Shown: positions 20,066 to 28,653 of the stretch, piece by piece
Position numbering within the stretch: the first letter of the stretch is position 1
Layout: each line of letters opens with the position of its first letter
DNA from: Pseudomonadota bacterium
GTDB taxonomy: Bacteria > Pseudomonadota > Gammaproteobacteria > Burkholderiales > Methylophilaceae
NCBI GenBank assembly: GCA_029556915.1
Contig: JAKQIT010000142.1
Span: 87,439-151,438, forward strand
Length of the DNA stretch: 64,000 nt
Reading direction: 5' to 3'
The notes under the pieces: generated by a model
What the model saw: the letters and a program-made list of their open reading frames with translations, nothing else
Told to the model about the DNA's origin: nothing
Database searches by the model: none
Made by a program: the position numbers and the translations under genes

Positions 20066-21109
20066 ATGCGTTATTTACCTACTTTACGTTACCTGCTTAT
20101 TTTAATTGCCCTCGCCTGCACCGCCTGCGGCACGGCATTACCATCGGTTAAACCGTATAAACTCGATATTCAGCAAGGCAACGTAGTGACCTCAAAAATG
20201 CTCTTGCAATTACGCCCTGGCATGACTAAATCGCAAGTGCGCTATATTATGGGCACACCGCTGATTCAAGATAGTTTTCACGGTAATCGCTGGGATTACG
20301 TTTACCAAATGCGTGAGCAAGGTAAAGTGATAGAACAACGTCGCGTGATTTTAGACTTTGAAAATGAGTTGCTAGCTAAAGTGCGTGGCGATGTAACGCC
20401 ATCTTCAGGCGATAAAGCGGCCACAGAATCTGACACAACAAATACTGGCACTCGCACTATTAACCCAAGTGCTAAACCTGCTGAAAAAGGTGTGCTAGAT
20501 AAATTAAAATTCTGGAAAAAAGACGAAGTTAAACCAGAAAACACTAAACCTACTGATGCTACTAGCCCAGCAAAAGAAGTAGAAAAAGCCGCACCAGAAG
20601 CCAGCAAACCAACTGAGGCTGTGCAAAAAGTAGAAGACGCTGTTAATCAGGCTGTTGAAGCTGCGCCTGCTACAGCGCCTGCTTTGCCAACTTTACCGGT
20701 AGAAAGTGCACCCGCTGAAGAAGGTAAATCTATTTTATCTGTGCCACTAGAATTACCTAGTACAACTGCACCCGTTGCACCCGCGCCTGTAGAACAAGTA
20801 CCAGAAGTTGCGCCTGCAAAGGCTAACCCAAAAGTTGAAGTACCTGAAGTTGAAACGCCTAAAGTTGCAGAACCGGCAAAACCTGTTGCCGTTGAGCCTG
20901 TTGCAACTCAACCTGTTGAAAGCATCAAAGAAAAAGCGGTAGAAAAAGTATTGCCAAATAAAGAAGTGGAAATGCGCAATGCAAAATCAGAAGTGATAAC
21001 GCCAGTTGAAAGTAAAGCAGAAACTGAAAAATATAAAGAAAACAATGAGTTACCTGAAGAAGACGAGCCAGGATTTTTTGATAAAATGTTAGAGAAAATT
21101 GGTTTTTAA
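20066..21109 (+). CDS. bamE: Outer membrane assembly lipoprotein BamE with long Pro/Ala/Glu-rich tail
   Basis: A 347-aa protein starting at MRYLPTLRYL. The lipobox is either IALAC (Cys18) or CTAC (Cys21). The SmpA/BamE domain (about 25-115) contains QGNVVTSKMLLQLRPGMTK, QVRYIMGTPL and WDYVY, the hallmarks of this BAM-complex subunit. Unlike typical BamE (about 110-180 aa) it has some 225 more residues: a low-complexity Pro, Ala, Glu, Lys and Val-rich tail with two short amphipathic pieces, LDKLKFWKKDE and the terminal GFFDKMLEKIGF. Upstream in-frame codons to 19919 overlap fur and are rejected. It is 2 nt from dapB. Confidence 0.93.
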   Translation: MRYLPTLRYLLILIALACTACGTALPSVKPYKLDIQQGNVVTSKMLLQLRPGMTKSQVRYIMGTPLIQDSFHGNRWDYVYQMREQGKVIEQRRVILDFENELLAKVRGDVTPSSGDKAATESDTTNTGTRTINPSAKPAEKGVLDKLKFWKKDEVKPENTKPTDATSPAKEVEKAAPEASKPTEAVQKVEDAVNQAVEAAPATAPALPTLPVESAPAEEGKSILSVPLELPSTTAPVAPAPVEQVPEVAPAKANPKVEVPEVETPKVAEPAKPVAVEPVATQPVESIKEKAVEKVLPNKEVEMRNAKSEVITPVESKAETEKYKENNELPEEDEPGFFDKMLEKIGF

Positions 21110-21111
21110 TC

Positions 21112-21921
21112 ATGGCAAAACCTATCAAAGTGGTTATCGCTGGTTGCACGGGTCGTATGGGCCATGCATTACTAGAGTGCGTGTTTGCTGATGCAGATTT
21201 AGCATTACACGGTGCGGTTGATCGTGCCAGCAACCCACAAATCGGCCGCGATGCTGGCGAACTATTTGGCAAAAATGCGGGCGTTAAAATTTCAGCCAGT
21301 ATGGACGATGCGCTTAAAGGCGCAGATGTATTGGTAGATTTCACACGTCCAGAAGCCAGTATGCAATACCTCGCCGCCTGCGAAAAGGCGAATGTAAAAA
21401 TGGTGATTGGTACCACTGGTTTTTCGGCTGAAGAAAAAGCCCTCATTACTAAAACTGCTGAAAAAATCAGCGTTGTGTTTGCGCCCAATATGAGCGTGGG
21501 CGTGACTTTGCTCATCAACTTGGTTGAGCAAGCGGCAAAAGTATTAGCACAAGGCTACGACATTGAAGTGGTAGAAATGCACCACCGCCACAAAGTGGAT
21601 GCGCCTTCAGGCACTGCGTTGCGCTTGGGCGAAGCGGCTGCCAAAGGCATCGGCAAGTCACTAGACGAATGCGCGGTTTATGCGCGTGAAGGCGTAACAG
21701 GCGAACGTGAAGCAGGCACTATCGGTTTTGCCACCATGCGTGGCGGTGATGTGGTGGGCGACCATACGGTGGTGCTGGCGGGCGTGGGTGAACGCGTAGA
21801 ACTCACTCATAAAGCGAGCAGTCGTGCGACCTTTGCACTAGGTGCGTTACGCGCTGCCAAGTTTTTAGTGGATAAAAAAACGGGATTATTTGATATGCAG
21901 GATGTACTGGGTTTTAAGTAA
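21112..21921 (+). CDS. dapB: 4-hydroxy-tetrahydrodipicolinate reductase DapB
   Basis: A 269-aa NAD(P)H-dependent enzyme of lysine and diaminopimelate synthesis. The nucleotide-binding loop is GCTGRMG (residues 11-17). The substrate and catalytic motif is EMHHRHKVDAPSGTA, with the catalytic His and Lys. Length matches E. coli DapB (273 aa). The ATG is 2 nt after the bamE stop, so the genes are co-transcribed; the functional link between BamE and DapB is unclear beyond the shared envelope theme. Confidence 0.97.
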   Translation: MAKPIKVVIAGCTGRMGHALLECVFADADLALHGAVDRASNPQIGRDAGELFGKNAGVKISASMDDALKGADVLVDFTRPEASMQYLAACEKANVKMVIGTTGFSAEEKALITKTAEKISVVFAPNMSVGVTLLINLVEQAAKVLAQGYDIEVVEMHHRHKVDAPSGTALRLGEAAAKGIGKSLDECAVYAREGVTGEREAGTIGFATMRGGDVVGDHTVVLAGVGERVELTHKASSRATFALGALRAAKFLVDKKTGLFDMQDVLGFK

Positions 21922-21962
21922 CCCCTTTTCTCATATACCCTAGCTTTAAAAATGGCTTAAAA

Positions 21963-22358
21963 ATGTCACGCATGAACAAACTCGCCATTGCTATTGCATT
22001 GGGCTTTTTCGGCTTTATTATTTGGATTATTTTTCGCACCGATACCAACCAGCCAACCGTGTTTCACCGCATCGCGCTCGCCCTGCCATATGGCGATAAA
22101 ATCGGTCATTTCTGCATCTTTTTTATCCTCACACTCAGCGCAAATCTCGCATTTCAATTAAAGCGCATTCGCGTTTTCGGCGCGCACTTATTTTTTGGTG
22201 CGGTGCTGATTTTGCTTTTTGGGCTGGCAGAAGAACTCAGCCAACTTTATTTTCCAAAACGCACGTTTGACCTCAAAGATATTACGGCTGATTTACTTGG
22301 CATTTTTACAGCGAGTTTTGCGACAAAATGGCTAGCAAAAAAATTTAAAATTAGCTAA
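21963..22358 (+). CDS. VanZ-like membrane protein
   Basis: A 131-aa protein with four hydrophobic helices (about 7-25, 47-62, 72-88 and 104-122). The motifs DKIGHFCIF, AEELSQLYFPKR and DLKDITADLLG are those of the VanZ superfamily. The best-known member raises teicoplanin resistance; most others, including this size class, have no known function. It follows dapB by 41 nt and precedes a dispersed repeat in a convergent gap with rluB. Confidence 0.85.
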   Translation: MSRMNKLAIAIALGFFGFIIWIIFRTDTNQPTVFHRIALALPYGDKIGHFCIFFILTLSANLAFQLKRIRVFGAHLFFGAVLILLFGLAEELSQLYFPKRTFDLKDITADLLGIFTASFATKWLAKKFKIS

Positions 22359-22399
22359 AAGATTAGTTAAGAAAAGAACTTAAAAAAACCTTAAATTAA

Positions 22400-22472
22400 C
22401 ACAATATCAATTCACCTCCTCTGTAACCCAGTATCTATAAGGGTTACAGAGGCATAAAATTCGCTCGGCGAT
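22400..22472 (+). repeat. Dispersed hairpin repeat, copy 7 (perfect compensated stem)
   Basis: CCTCTGTAACCC (22418-22429) pairs perfectly over 12 bp with GGGTTACAGAGG (22441-22452). The loop is AGTATCTATAA. The usual GCC/GGC end of the stem is replaced on both arms, CCC/GGG, which keeps pairing. Flanks ATATCAATTCACCT and CATAAAATTCGCTCGGCGA give the plus orientation. It lies between two convergent genes. Confidence 0.9.
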
Positions 22473-22502
22473 ATTTATGTGTCAAAAAAAGGCATTTATT
22501 GC

Positions 22503-23633
22503 TTAGCCACGCCCGCGGTTTCTGTCGCTTTTATGCTGCATTTTAGAGGGCGTTAAATCGCTGGTTTGGCGCACGCGTCTATTGGCTGGCTTTCTGGGTT
22601 TTGATGTATTTGACGCTGGTTTTTTAGTCACAGAGTTGGGCGCTTGATTACCACGATAATTTGAACGCCCATCTTCAGCAGCATCTCTAGGCAGTCTATC
22701 TAGCGCGCTGATGCGTTGCTTGCGCACTTTGGGCACAAATACACTAGTCGCTTTGTCTTTTTCGCGCTGTGTTAATTGCCTTAATGGCGCTTTTGGCACT
22801 GGCAAGCCCGCCCATTCTAGCAAGCCCACCACTTCTTTTTGCTCTAATTTAAGCATGGTGCCGCGTTTCACGCGTGGTGGTAAATTCACTGGGCCAAAGC
22901 GCACGCGCATCAAACGGCTGACAGGTAACTGAAAAGCTTCAAACAAGCGACGCACTTCGCGGTTACGGCCTTCACGCAATATCACTTGATACCAATGATT
23001 CGCCCCTTCGCCACCTTGGGGACGAATGCTATCAAAGTTAGCCGGGCCATCTTCAAGCTCGATGCCTTGCGTGAGCTGCAACATTTGACCTTCTGTTAAC
23101 TCACCAAAAATACGCACAGCGTATTCGCGCTCCACCTCATAGCGCGGATGCATAAAGTGGTTTGCCAACTCACCTGACGTGGTAAAAATCAACAAACCGC
23201 TGGTGTTCATATCCAAGCGGCCAATCGCAATCCACTTGCCATGTTTCACTTTTGGCAACTTATCAAACACACTCGCGCGGCCTTCTGGGTCATCCTGGCT
23301 GACAATTTCGCCTTCAGGCTTATGATAAATCAGCACTTGTGGCAATTCGGCTTCAAATGGCAATTTAAGTGGGCGGCTATCTAAACGCACCACATCATGC
23401 TCACTTACACCCTGACCTACCGTGGCTGGCTGACCATTCACTGTAACGCGACCACTGGCAATGAGTTCTTCCATATCGCGGCGTGAACCCAAGCCAGCCA
23501 AAGCCAGCAGTTTGTGCAGACGTTGCGTGGGCGCTGGTGGCGCGTTTTCATCCACTTCAATTTTTTTGAAATCGGTTTTTGGGCGACGTGGAGTCGCTTG
23601 TGGATCGCGCTGGGTTTTAAAGGGGCGTGCCAT
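22503..23633 (-). CDS. rluB: 23S rRNA pseudouridine synthase RluB
   Basis: A 376-aa RsuA-family pseudouridine synthase that modifies U2605 of 23S rRNA in E. coli. A basic N-terminal extension precedes the S4 RNA-binding domain (QRLHKLLALAGLGSRRDMEELI, 37-58). The catalytic motif is GRLDMNTSGLLIFT with D141. GRNREVRRLFEAF and SRLMRVRFG are the later family motifs. The Arg/Lys-rich C-terminal tail (about 285-376) is unstructured and probably aids RNA binding. It is downstream of scpA-scpB on the same strand, a common arrangement. Confidence 0.94.
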   Translation of the reverse strand: MARPFKTQRDPQATPRRPKTDFKKIEVDENAPPAPTQRLHKLLALAGLGSRRDMEELIASGRVTVNGQPATVGQGVSEHDVVRLDSRPLKLPFEAELPQVLIYHKPEGEIVSQDDPEGRASVFDKLPKVKHGKWIAIGRLDMNTSGLLIFTTSGELANHFMHPRYEVEREYAVRIFGELTEGQMLQLTQGIELEDGPANFDSIRPQGGEGANHWYQVILREGRNREVRRLFEAFQLPVSRLMRVRFGPVNLPPRVKRGTMLKLEQKEVVGLLEWAGLPVPKAPLRQLTQREKDKATSVFVPKVRKQRISALDRLPRDAAEDGRSNYRGNQAPNSVTKKPASNTSKPRKPANRRVRQTSDLTPSKMQHKSDRNRGRG

Positions 23634-23716
23634 GGTGTTTCGCTAATGGGATTGAATAACCAGCATTTTACCGCATAAGCATATAAAACTCAGATATTCC
23701 TTCAACTTAGTATTAC

Positions 23717-24268
23717 CTATCTGTCGAGCGGAATTTCCTGCTGTGCAAAGTCTTCCATCGGTGGCAATTCGGCGAGTGAGCGTAAATTTAAATCATCTAA
23801 AAAGTGCTTAGTGGTGGCATAAAGTGAGGGTCTGCCTGGCACTTCGCGCTGGCCAACCACATCAATCCAATCGCGTTCTTGCAATTGACGCATCACGTTA
23901 GGGTTCACCGCCACCCCGCGAATCTCTTCAATATCACCCCGCGTGACTGGTTGACGATAAGCAATAATTGCTAGAGTTTCCATCACCGCGCGTGAATATT
24001 TTGGCTGTTTTTCAGGGTTTAAGCGCGCAATAAAGGCGCTATATTCTGGCTTAGCTTGAAAGCGATAACCGGTTGCTACTTGCACAAGCTCCATGGTGCG
24101 TGGCTCCCAATCATTTTTTAGCTCATCCAATACCATACGTAAAGTCGCGCGCTCCATGCGGCCGGCAAACAGTTTGAGCATATCATCTAAACTTAAAGGC
24201 TGCGGTGAAGTAAGCAAAGCGGCTTCCAGCACTTGCTTCATTTCTATAATATTTTCCGGTTCTTTCAT
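23717..24268 (-). CDS. scpB: Chromosome segregation and condensation protein ScpB
   Basis: A protein of about 183 aa made of two winged-helix domains. ScpB dimers bind ScpA and the SMC (or MksB-like) ATPase to condense chromosomes. The core VMETLAIIAYRQPVTRGDIEEIRG is diagnostic. The ATG at 24268 is chosen; an in-frame TTG two codons upstream is possible. It starts 7 nt after the scpA stop. The SMC partner is not in the window. Confidence 0.93.
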   Translation of the reverse strand: MKEPENIIEMKQVLEAALLTSPQPLSLDDMLKLFAGRMERATLRMVLDELKNDWEPRTMELVQVATGYRFQAKPEYSAFIARLNPEKQPKYSRAVMETLAIIAYRQPVTRGDIEEIRGVAVNPNVMRQLQERDWIDVVGQREVPGRPSLYATTKHFLDDLNLRSLAELPPMEDFAQQEIPLDR

Positions 24269-24275
24269 GTTCAAA

Positions 24276-25070
24276 TTATTCTGCTGAGTTAACTTGCAAA
24301 TAAATCGGCGAAAAAGCTTCTTGTTGCGTAATGCGAATTAAGCCTTCTTTTGCCAATTCTAAAATGGCTAAAAAATTCACCACCAATTTTGGCAAACCCT
24401 CATTCACCACGTCAAATAACTGCGAAAATTCCACCAAACCATCAGCTTTTAAGCGACGTAAAATCTGGCTCATGTGCTCGCGTACAGAAAGCTCCGCTCG
24501 GCCAATTTTGTGGTGGCTGTTGAGTTTTGCACGTTTCAACACATTGCGCCACGCCTCCACCAGCTCATCTAAGCTGACTTCTGGCGGCTTAATTTCGCTG
24601 ACATGCTGATAATACGCCGCCGCTACCACAAACTCTTCACCCGCTTTAGGCATGTCATCTAAACGTTGTGCAGCGAGTTTAATGGCTTCGTATTCCATTA
24701 AACGGCGCACCAACTCGGCGCGTGGGTCATCCTCTTCAGTAATTTCAGCAGGTTTTGGCAACAACATGCGCGATTTAATTTCAATCAGCACCGCCGACAT
24801 CAACAAATAATCGGCGGCTAGCTCTAAATTAATCGCCTTCATTTTTTCTACATAGCCCATATATTGCGCGGTGAGTTGCGCCATCGGAATATCAAGAATA
24901 TCGAGATTATGCTTGCGGATGAGGTAAAGCAATAAATCCAGCGGGCCTTCAAACGACTCTAAATACACCGCCAACGCATCGGGCGGAATGTACAAATCTT
25001 GCGGTAGCTCAGTTAAAAGCTCGCCTTTGATTTTGGCCTGAACGCTGGTTAAAAGAGAGGTTTCTGACAT
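24276..25070 (-). CDS. scpA: Segregation and condensation protein ScpA
   Basis: A 264-aa kleisin. The N-terminal region YLESFEGPLDLLLYLIRKHNLDILDIPMA (about 35-63; cited by its ends FEGPLDLLL and LDILDIP) is the SMC neck-binding part and is highly conserved in ScpA. The C-terminal winged helix contains VVNFLAILELAKEGLI, which binds the SMC head. It forms a complex with ScpB, encoded 7 nt downstream. Its upstream gap carries dispersed repeats and no obvious gene. Confidence 0.94.
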   Translation of the reverse strand: MSETSLLTSVQAKIKGELLTELPQDLYIPPDALAVYLESFEGPLDLLLYLIRKHNLDILDIPMAQLTAQYMGYVEKMKAINLELAADYLLMSAVLIEIKSRMLLPKPAEITEEDDPRAELVRRLMEYEAIKLAAQRLDDMPKAGEEFVVAAAYYQHVSEIKPPEVSLDELVEAWRNVLKRAKLNSHHKIGRAELSVREHMSQILRRLKADGLVEFSQLFDVVNEGLPKLVVNFLAILELAKEGLIRITQQEAFSPIYLQVNSAE

Positions 25071-25154
25071 GCGATTATTGTAATGTAATTAACGCCGATG
25101 AACGCAAATACACACAGATTTTTTGCGTAATAAAAAGTACGATAAATTAACGAT

Positions 25155-25228
25155 AAATCGCCCGAGAGATTTTTGATACCCTGCAAGCCGCATGGATACT
25201 GGCTTAGCGGGGAGGTGAAATGATATGT
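25155..25228 (-). repeat. Dispersed hairpin repeat, copy 8 (degenerate right arm)
   Basis: CCCTGCAAGCC (25179-25189), loop GCATGGATACT, then GGCTTAGCGGGG. The left flank ATCGCCCGAGAGATTTTTGA and right flank GAGGTGAAATGATATG give the minus orientation. It lies in the 469-bp gap between scpA and the secreted-protein gene. Confidence 0.8.
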
Positions 25229-25282
25229 GCAAAAAATAAGTCAAAAATTGATAAATTTTTGCTCAACATTTGGTGTTAAAAC

Positions 25283-25424
25283 TCCCCCTGCTACCGCGCC
25301 TGAGATTTGCATAATAATGGGGAGGTTTCGGCAAGCGGCTGTTTGAGCCAAGTGATTTTATTGGCGAGTTTCCGATTGCCGCCACATTGTTATGCAAATC
25401 TCAGGAAACAAGCGGTAGGGGGTA
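25283..25424. repeat. Long inverted-repeat element upstream of scpA
   Basis: CCTGAGATTTGCATAATAATG (25299-25319; cited by its ends CCTGAGATTT and ATAATAATG) pairs with CATTGTTATG to CTCAGG (25385-25405) over 21 positions with one mismatch. Outside these arms CTACCGC (25291-25297) pairs with GCGGTAG (25412-25418) and runs of C and G continue the symmetry. The 65-bp centre is moderately GC-rich with no ORF. It may be a mobile-element remnant or a non-autonomous element. Confidence 0.6.
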
Positions 25425-25435
25425 GCGTTCTTTTT

Positions 25436-25530
25436 GGATACTTTTTCTTGACTAAGCAAGAAAAAGTATCTCGCCGATGGGCGAAAAGGTATTTTTGAAA
25501 TTACATTCGGCGTACCGCAAGCAGGTACGC
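25436..25530. repeat. Composite palindromic intergenic repeats
   Basis: Two palindromes follow the previous element. GATACTTTTTCTTG (25437-25450) pairs perfectly with CAAGAAAAAGTATC (25457-25470) over 14 bp. GGCGTACC (25509-25516) pairs perfectly with GGTACGCC (25524-25531). Similar sequences are familiar as dispersed intergenic repeats in many proteobacteria. I see no second copy here. Confidence 0.6.
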
Positions 25531-25539
25531 CCTACCGTG

Positions 25540-26127
25540 CTAGCATGGTAAATTACCCTGAAACTCTGCTAATGATTGATGTCTCTTCTTATGCAAGGAA
25601 ATTAGTCTGGCACTGTACCAACGACTATCACATTCAATTGCAGTTGTATATCTATCAATTTTTAACTGCGCCGCCCCACGAAAAGTTTTTAGATTTAAAT
25701 GATTGGCATGTTTTTCTTCTAAAGTGTAGTTGTCAAACTGCTTTTTTTGCTTCATTAGCTCTTTGTATTCCGAGCTACTTAATAACAACTTAGCAGCTTT
25801 ATCTCCATTGGTGAAAAGTATTACGTCTGGGGGTGTGTCATAGCCTGGGCTTGAACTATGTGGAGTAGGAAGAAAATTCATAGATGTTGGGTTTGGGTAA
25901 AATAAAACTTTAGGTTTAAGTGGCTCATCATCATAACCACCTAATCCTACTTGGTAGTCACCATCAATCAGAATTGAGCCAGAAAAGCTTGCTTTCCCAT
26001 ATTGGTCTATATTTTTGAGTTTTAATGGAGTTTTCTCTATAGCTAAATAACTAACATCATCAGCATGAGCTTGAGTAAAAACAAAGACAAATATAAGAGA
26101 AATGACTCCAATAAAAAACTTACCCAT
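25540..26127 (-). CDS. Hypothetical secreted protein
   Basis: A 195-aa protein with a clear signal peptide (MGKFFIGVISLIFVFVFTQAHA, cleavage after AHA at 22). The mature part is polar with a Tyr/Gly-rich stretch and two Cys near the C-terminus (positions about 166 and 195). I do not recognise the family. It is AT-rich. Its ATG overlaps the trpS 3' end by 8 nt, so it may be translated from the same message. Its stop lies at the edge of the palindromic repeats, so the last residues may be derived from repeat DNA. Confidence 0.7.
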   Translation of the reverse strand: MGKFFIGVISLIFVFVFTQAHADDVSYLAIEKTPLKLKNIDQYGKASFSGSILIDGDYQVGLGGYDDEPLKPKVLFYPNPTSMNFLPTPHSSSPGYDTPPDVILFTNGDKAAKLLLSSSEYKELMKQKKQFDNYTLEEKHANHLNLKTFRGAAQLKIDRYTTAIECDSRWYSARLISLHKKRHQSLAEFQGNLPC

Positions 26128-27322
26128 AATTCAATCCCATTGCATCTCTCACTTCCCGCATCGTCTCCCTCGCCACTTTACGCGCTTTCTCACACCCTTC
26201 GGCCACAATATTCTTCACTAAAGTTGGGTCTTCGGCATATTGCGCGGCGCGCTCTTGAATGGGTTTGAGTTCTTTTAATACACCTTCAATCACTGGGCCT
26301 TTGCATTCAATGCAGCCAATCGCCGCATTTTTACAGCCATTTTGCACCCATTGCTGGGTAGTTTCATCGGAGTAAATTTCATGTAATTGCCAAACTGGGC
26401 ATTTAGCTGGGTCGCCCGGGTCGGTGCGCCGAATACGCGCGGGGTCAGTCGGCATGGTTTTGATTTTTTTGGTAATTGCGTCAGGCTCTTCACGCAATGA
26501 AATGGTGTTGTTGTAGGACTTAGACATTTTTTGCCCATCCAAGCCCGGCATTTTTGAGGCAGGAGTGAGTTTATATTCAGGTTCCACCAAAATTATTTTG
26601 CCGCCGCCCTCTAAGTAGCCTAGCAAGCGCTCTTTATCGCCCATGCTCATGCCTTGTTGTTCTTCTATCATGGCGCGGGCAGATTCTAGCGCTTCTTCAT
26701 CGCCGCTTTGTTGGTAAGCGTTGCGCATTTCTTCATACAAGCCAGCACGTTTATTGCCGAGCTTTTTAATTGCGGCTTCGGCTTTTTCTTCAAAGCCTGT
26801 TTCTTTGCCGTAAATGTGGTTAAAACGGCGGGCGATTTCACGGGTAAATTCAATATGTGGAATTTGGTCTTCGCCCACCGGCACTTGGGTAGCTTTGTAA
26901 ATCAAAATATCCGCACTTTGTAATAGTGGATAGCCTAAAAAACCGTAAGTGGATAAATCTTTGCTGGATAATTTTTCTTGTTGGTCTTTATAAGTGGGCA
27001 CGCGCTCTAGCCAACTCAGTGGTGTAATCATGCTTAATAATGTGTGTAATTCGGCATGTTCTGGCACGCGCGACTGAATAAAAATCGTGGCGCTAGCCGG
27101 GTCAACCCCTGCGGCAAGCCAATCAATGACCATTTCCCACACGGATTCTTCAATCACTTCTGGTGTATCGTAATGTGTGGTTAAGGCGTGCCAATCGGCC
27201 ACAAAAAATAGGCATTCATGCTCATGCTGCAAGCGTATCCAATTTTTAAGTACGCCGTTGTAATGCCCTAAATGCAGGTTGCCGGTTGGGCGCATGCCCG
27301 ATAAAATGCGTTCGATTGCCAT
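26120..27322 (-). CDS. trpS: Tryptophanyl-tRNA synthetase
   Basis: A 400-aa class I aminoacyl-tRNA synthetase that charges tRNA-Trp. The HIGH-like motif is HLGHYNG (17-23) and the KMSKS motif is at 265-269. It is longer than E. coli TrpS (334 aa) because of an insert at about 175-250, between the Rossmann halves; this longer form is common in betaproteobacteria. The N-terminus RILSGMRPTGNLHLGH supports the start. The M50 protease gene lies 48 nt upstream on the same strand. Confidence 0.97.
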   Translation of the reverse strand: MAIERILSGMRPTGNLHLGHYNGVLKNWIRLQHEHECLFFVADWHALTTHYDTPEVIEESVWEMVIDWLAAGVDPASATIFIQSRVPEHAELHTLLSMITPLSWLERVPTYKDQQEKLSSKDLSTYGFLGYPLLQSADILIYKATQVPVGEDQIPHIEFTREIARRFNHIYGKETGFEEKAEAAIKKLGNKRAGLYEEMRNAYQQSGDEEALESARAMIEEQQGMSMGDKERLLGYLEGGGKIILVEPEYKLTPASKMPGLDGQKMSKSYNNTISLREEPDAITKKIKTMPTDPARIRRTDPGDPAKCPVWQLHEIYSDETTQQWVQNGCKNAAIGCIECKGPVIEGVLKELKPIQERAAQYAEDPTLVKNIVAEGCEKARKVARETMREVRDAMGLNYG

Positions 27323-27370
27323 GTGAGTTTTTTAAAAACCTTAAATTAAATAGGTGCTTATTATAACAAG

Positions 27371-28006
27371 TTAAAAGAGACTAAAAATAATGCTGTGCAC
27401 AATTGCGATGAGTGGATCTAAAATTTTACCTAACACCCCAGTAAATAATAAGGCGATTAAAATAATAAAGCCAAAGCGCTCAATTTGAGCAAAGCGCACG
27501 GCTAAATCATGGGGTAGCAAGCTCACGGCAATACGTCCACCATCTAGCGGCGGCAAGGGCAGTAGATTAAGTACCATCAGCACAATATTGATGCTGATTC
27601 CTGCTTTTGCCATCAGTGCAAGCGGCACGGCAACATTATCTGGTGCGCTCATGGTGAGTTTAAACACAATCGCCCAAATAATTGCCATGATAAAGTTAGA
27701 TGCCGGCCCTGCTGCGGCCACCCAAAGCATGTCTTTTTTTGGGTTGCGTAATGCGGCAAAATTAACAGGCACAGGCTTAGCCCAGCCAAATAAAATACCG
27801 CCTAAAAAAATGGTCATCGCTGGCAGTAAAATTGTGCCGAATAGGTCGATATGCTTAAATGGATTTAAGGTGATGCGCCCAGCTTTATCAGCCGTAAAGT
27901 CACCAAAATGCCTAGCGGCATAGCCATGCGCGGCTTCATGCACGGTAATGGCCAAAATAACAGGCGGTGCGAACATGATGATTTTTTGTATGATTGAGAA
28001 TTCCAT
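27371..28006 (-). CDS. Site-2 protease family (M50) intramembrane metalloprotease
   Basis: A 211-aa polytopic membrane protein. The zinc motif HEAAHGYAARHFGD (H23, E24, H27) lies in the first helix region and LPPLDGGRI supplies the later Asp ligand. Five or six hydrophobic segments are visible. It belongs to the short, domain-less S2P group that often sits next to trpS and yciO-like genes, as here. The substrate is unknown. It is 9 nt downstream of yciO. Confidence 0.9.
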   Translation of the reverse strand: MEFSIIQKIIMFAPPVILAITVHEAAHGYAARHFGDFTADKAGRITLNPFKHIDLFGTILLPAMTIFLGGILFGWAKPVPVNFAALRNPKKDMLWVAAAGPASNFIMAIIWAIVFKLTMSAPDNVAVPLALMAKAGISINIVLMVLNLLPLPPLDGGRIAVSLLPHDLAVRFAQIERFGFIILIALLFTGVLGKILDPLIAIVHSIIFSLF

Positions 28007-28015
28007 TTTTTCCTC

Positions 28016-28651
28016 TTAGTGATTATCTTCTAAGCCAAACGGTGCTAAATCACCCTGCCCCGCCCGAACCAGTGTAGGCACATCGCCTGTTAAATCTATT
28101 ACTGATGTTGCACCAGCCGCACAATGCCCCGCATCAATCACTAAATCAAGTTGATGCTCTAATCGGTCACGAATTTCCCACGCCTCTGACATGGGCTCAT
28201 CTTCACCCGTAATATGTAATGTCATACTCAACATGGGCGCATCAATCGCTTCTAATATGGCTTGCACCACGGCGTGATTTGGCACGCGAATGCCCACCGC
28301 ATTACGTTTGGCGTGCTGCAGCTTTTTAGGCACTTCACGCGTGGCATTTAAAATAAAAGTGTAAGCGCCGGGCGTGTTTGCTTTTAGCAAACGAAATTGG
28401 CTATTATTCACCATGGCATAGGTACCTAGCTCGCTTAAATTGCGACACACCAGCGTAAACAGGTGCTTATCGTCCACGCCACGAATTTGCCGAATGCGCG
28501 TTTGCGCATCGCTAAACCCGAGCATACACCCTAAGGCATAACCTGAATCTGTCGGGTAGGCAATCACGCCACCCTCTTGCAAAATTTCGGCCGTATGCTT
28601 AATCAGACGCGGCTGGGGATTATCTAAATGAATATTAAACAGTTGCGACAT
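28016..28651 (-). CDS. yciO: YciO/YrdC/Sua5-family protein
   Basis: A 211-aa YrdC-fold protein. VIAYPTDSGYALGCMLG is the characteristic nucleotide and tRNA-binding start, and KHLFTLVCRNLSELGTYA and NTPGAYTFIL closely follow E. coli YciO. Sua5/YrdC makes threonylcarbamoyl-AMP for the t6A37 tRNA modification; YciO is a paralogue with weak or uncertain activity. It is 2 nt downstream of the PHP gene and upstream of the M50 gene, the same order as in many betaproteobacteria. Confidence 0.88.
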   Translation of the reverse strand: MSQLFNIHLDNPQPRLIKHTAEILQEGGVIAYPTDSGYALGCMLGFSDAQTRIRQIRGVDDKHLFTLVCRNLSELGTYAMVNNSQFRLLKANTPGAYTFILNATREVPKKLQHAKRNAVGIRVPNHAVVQAILEAIDAPMLSMTLHITGEDEPMSEAWEIRDRLEHQLDLVIDAGHCAAGATSVIDLTGDVPTLVRAGQGDLAPFGLEDNH

Positions 28652-28653
28652 AT

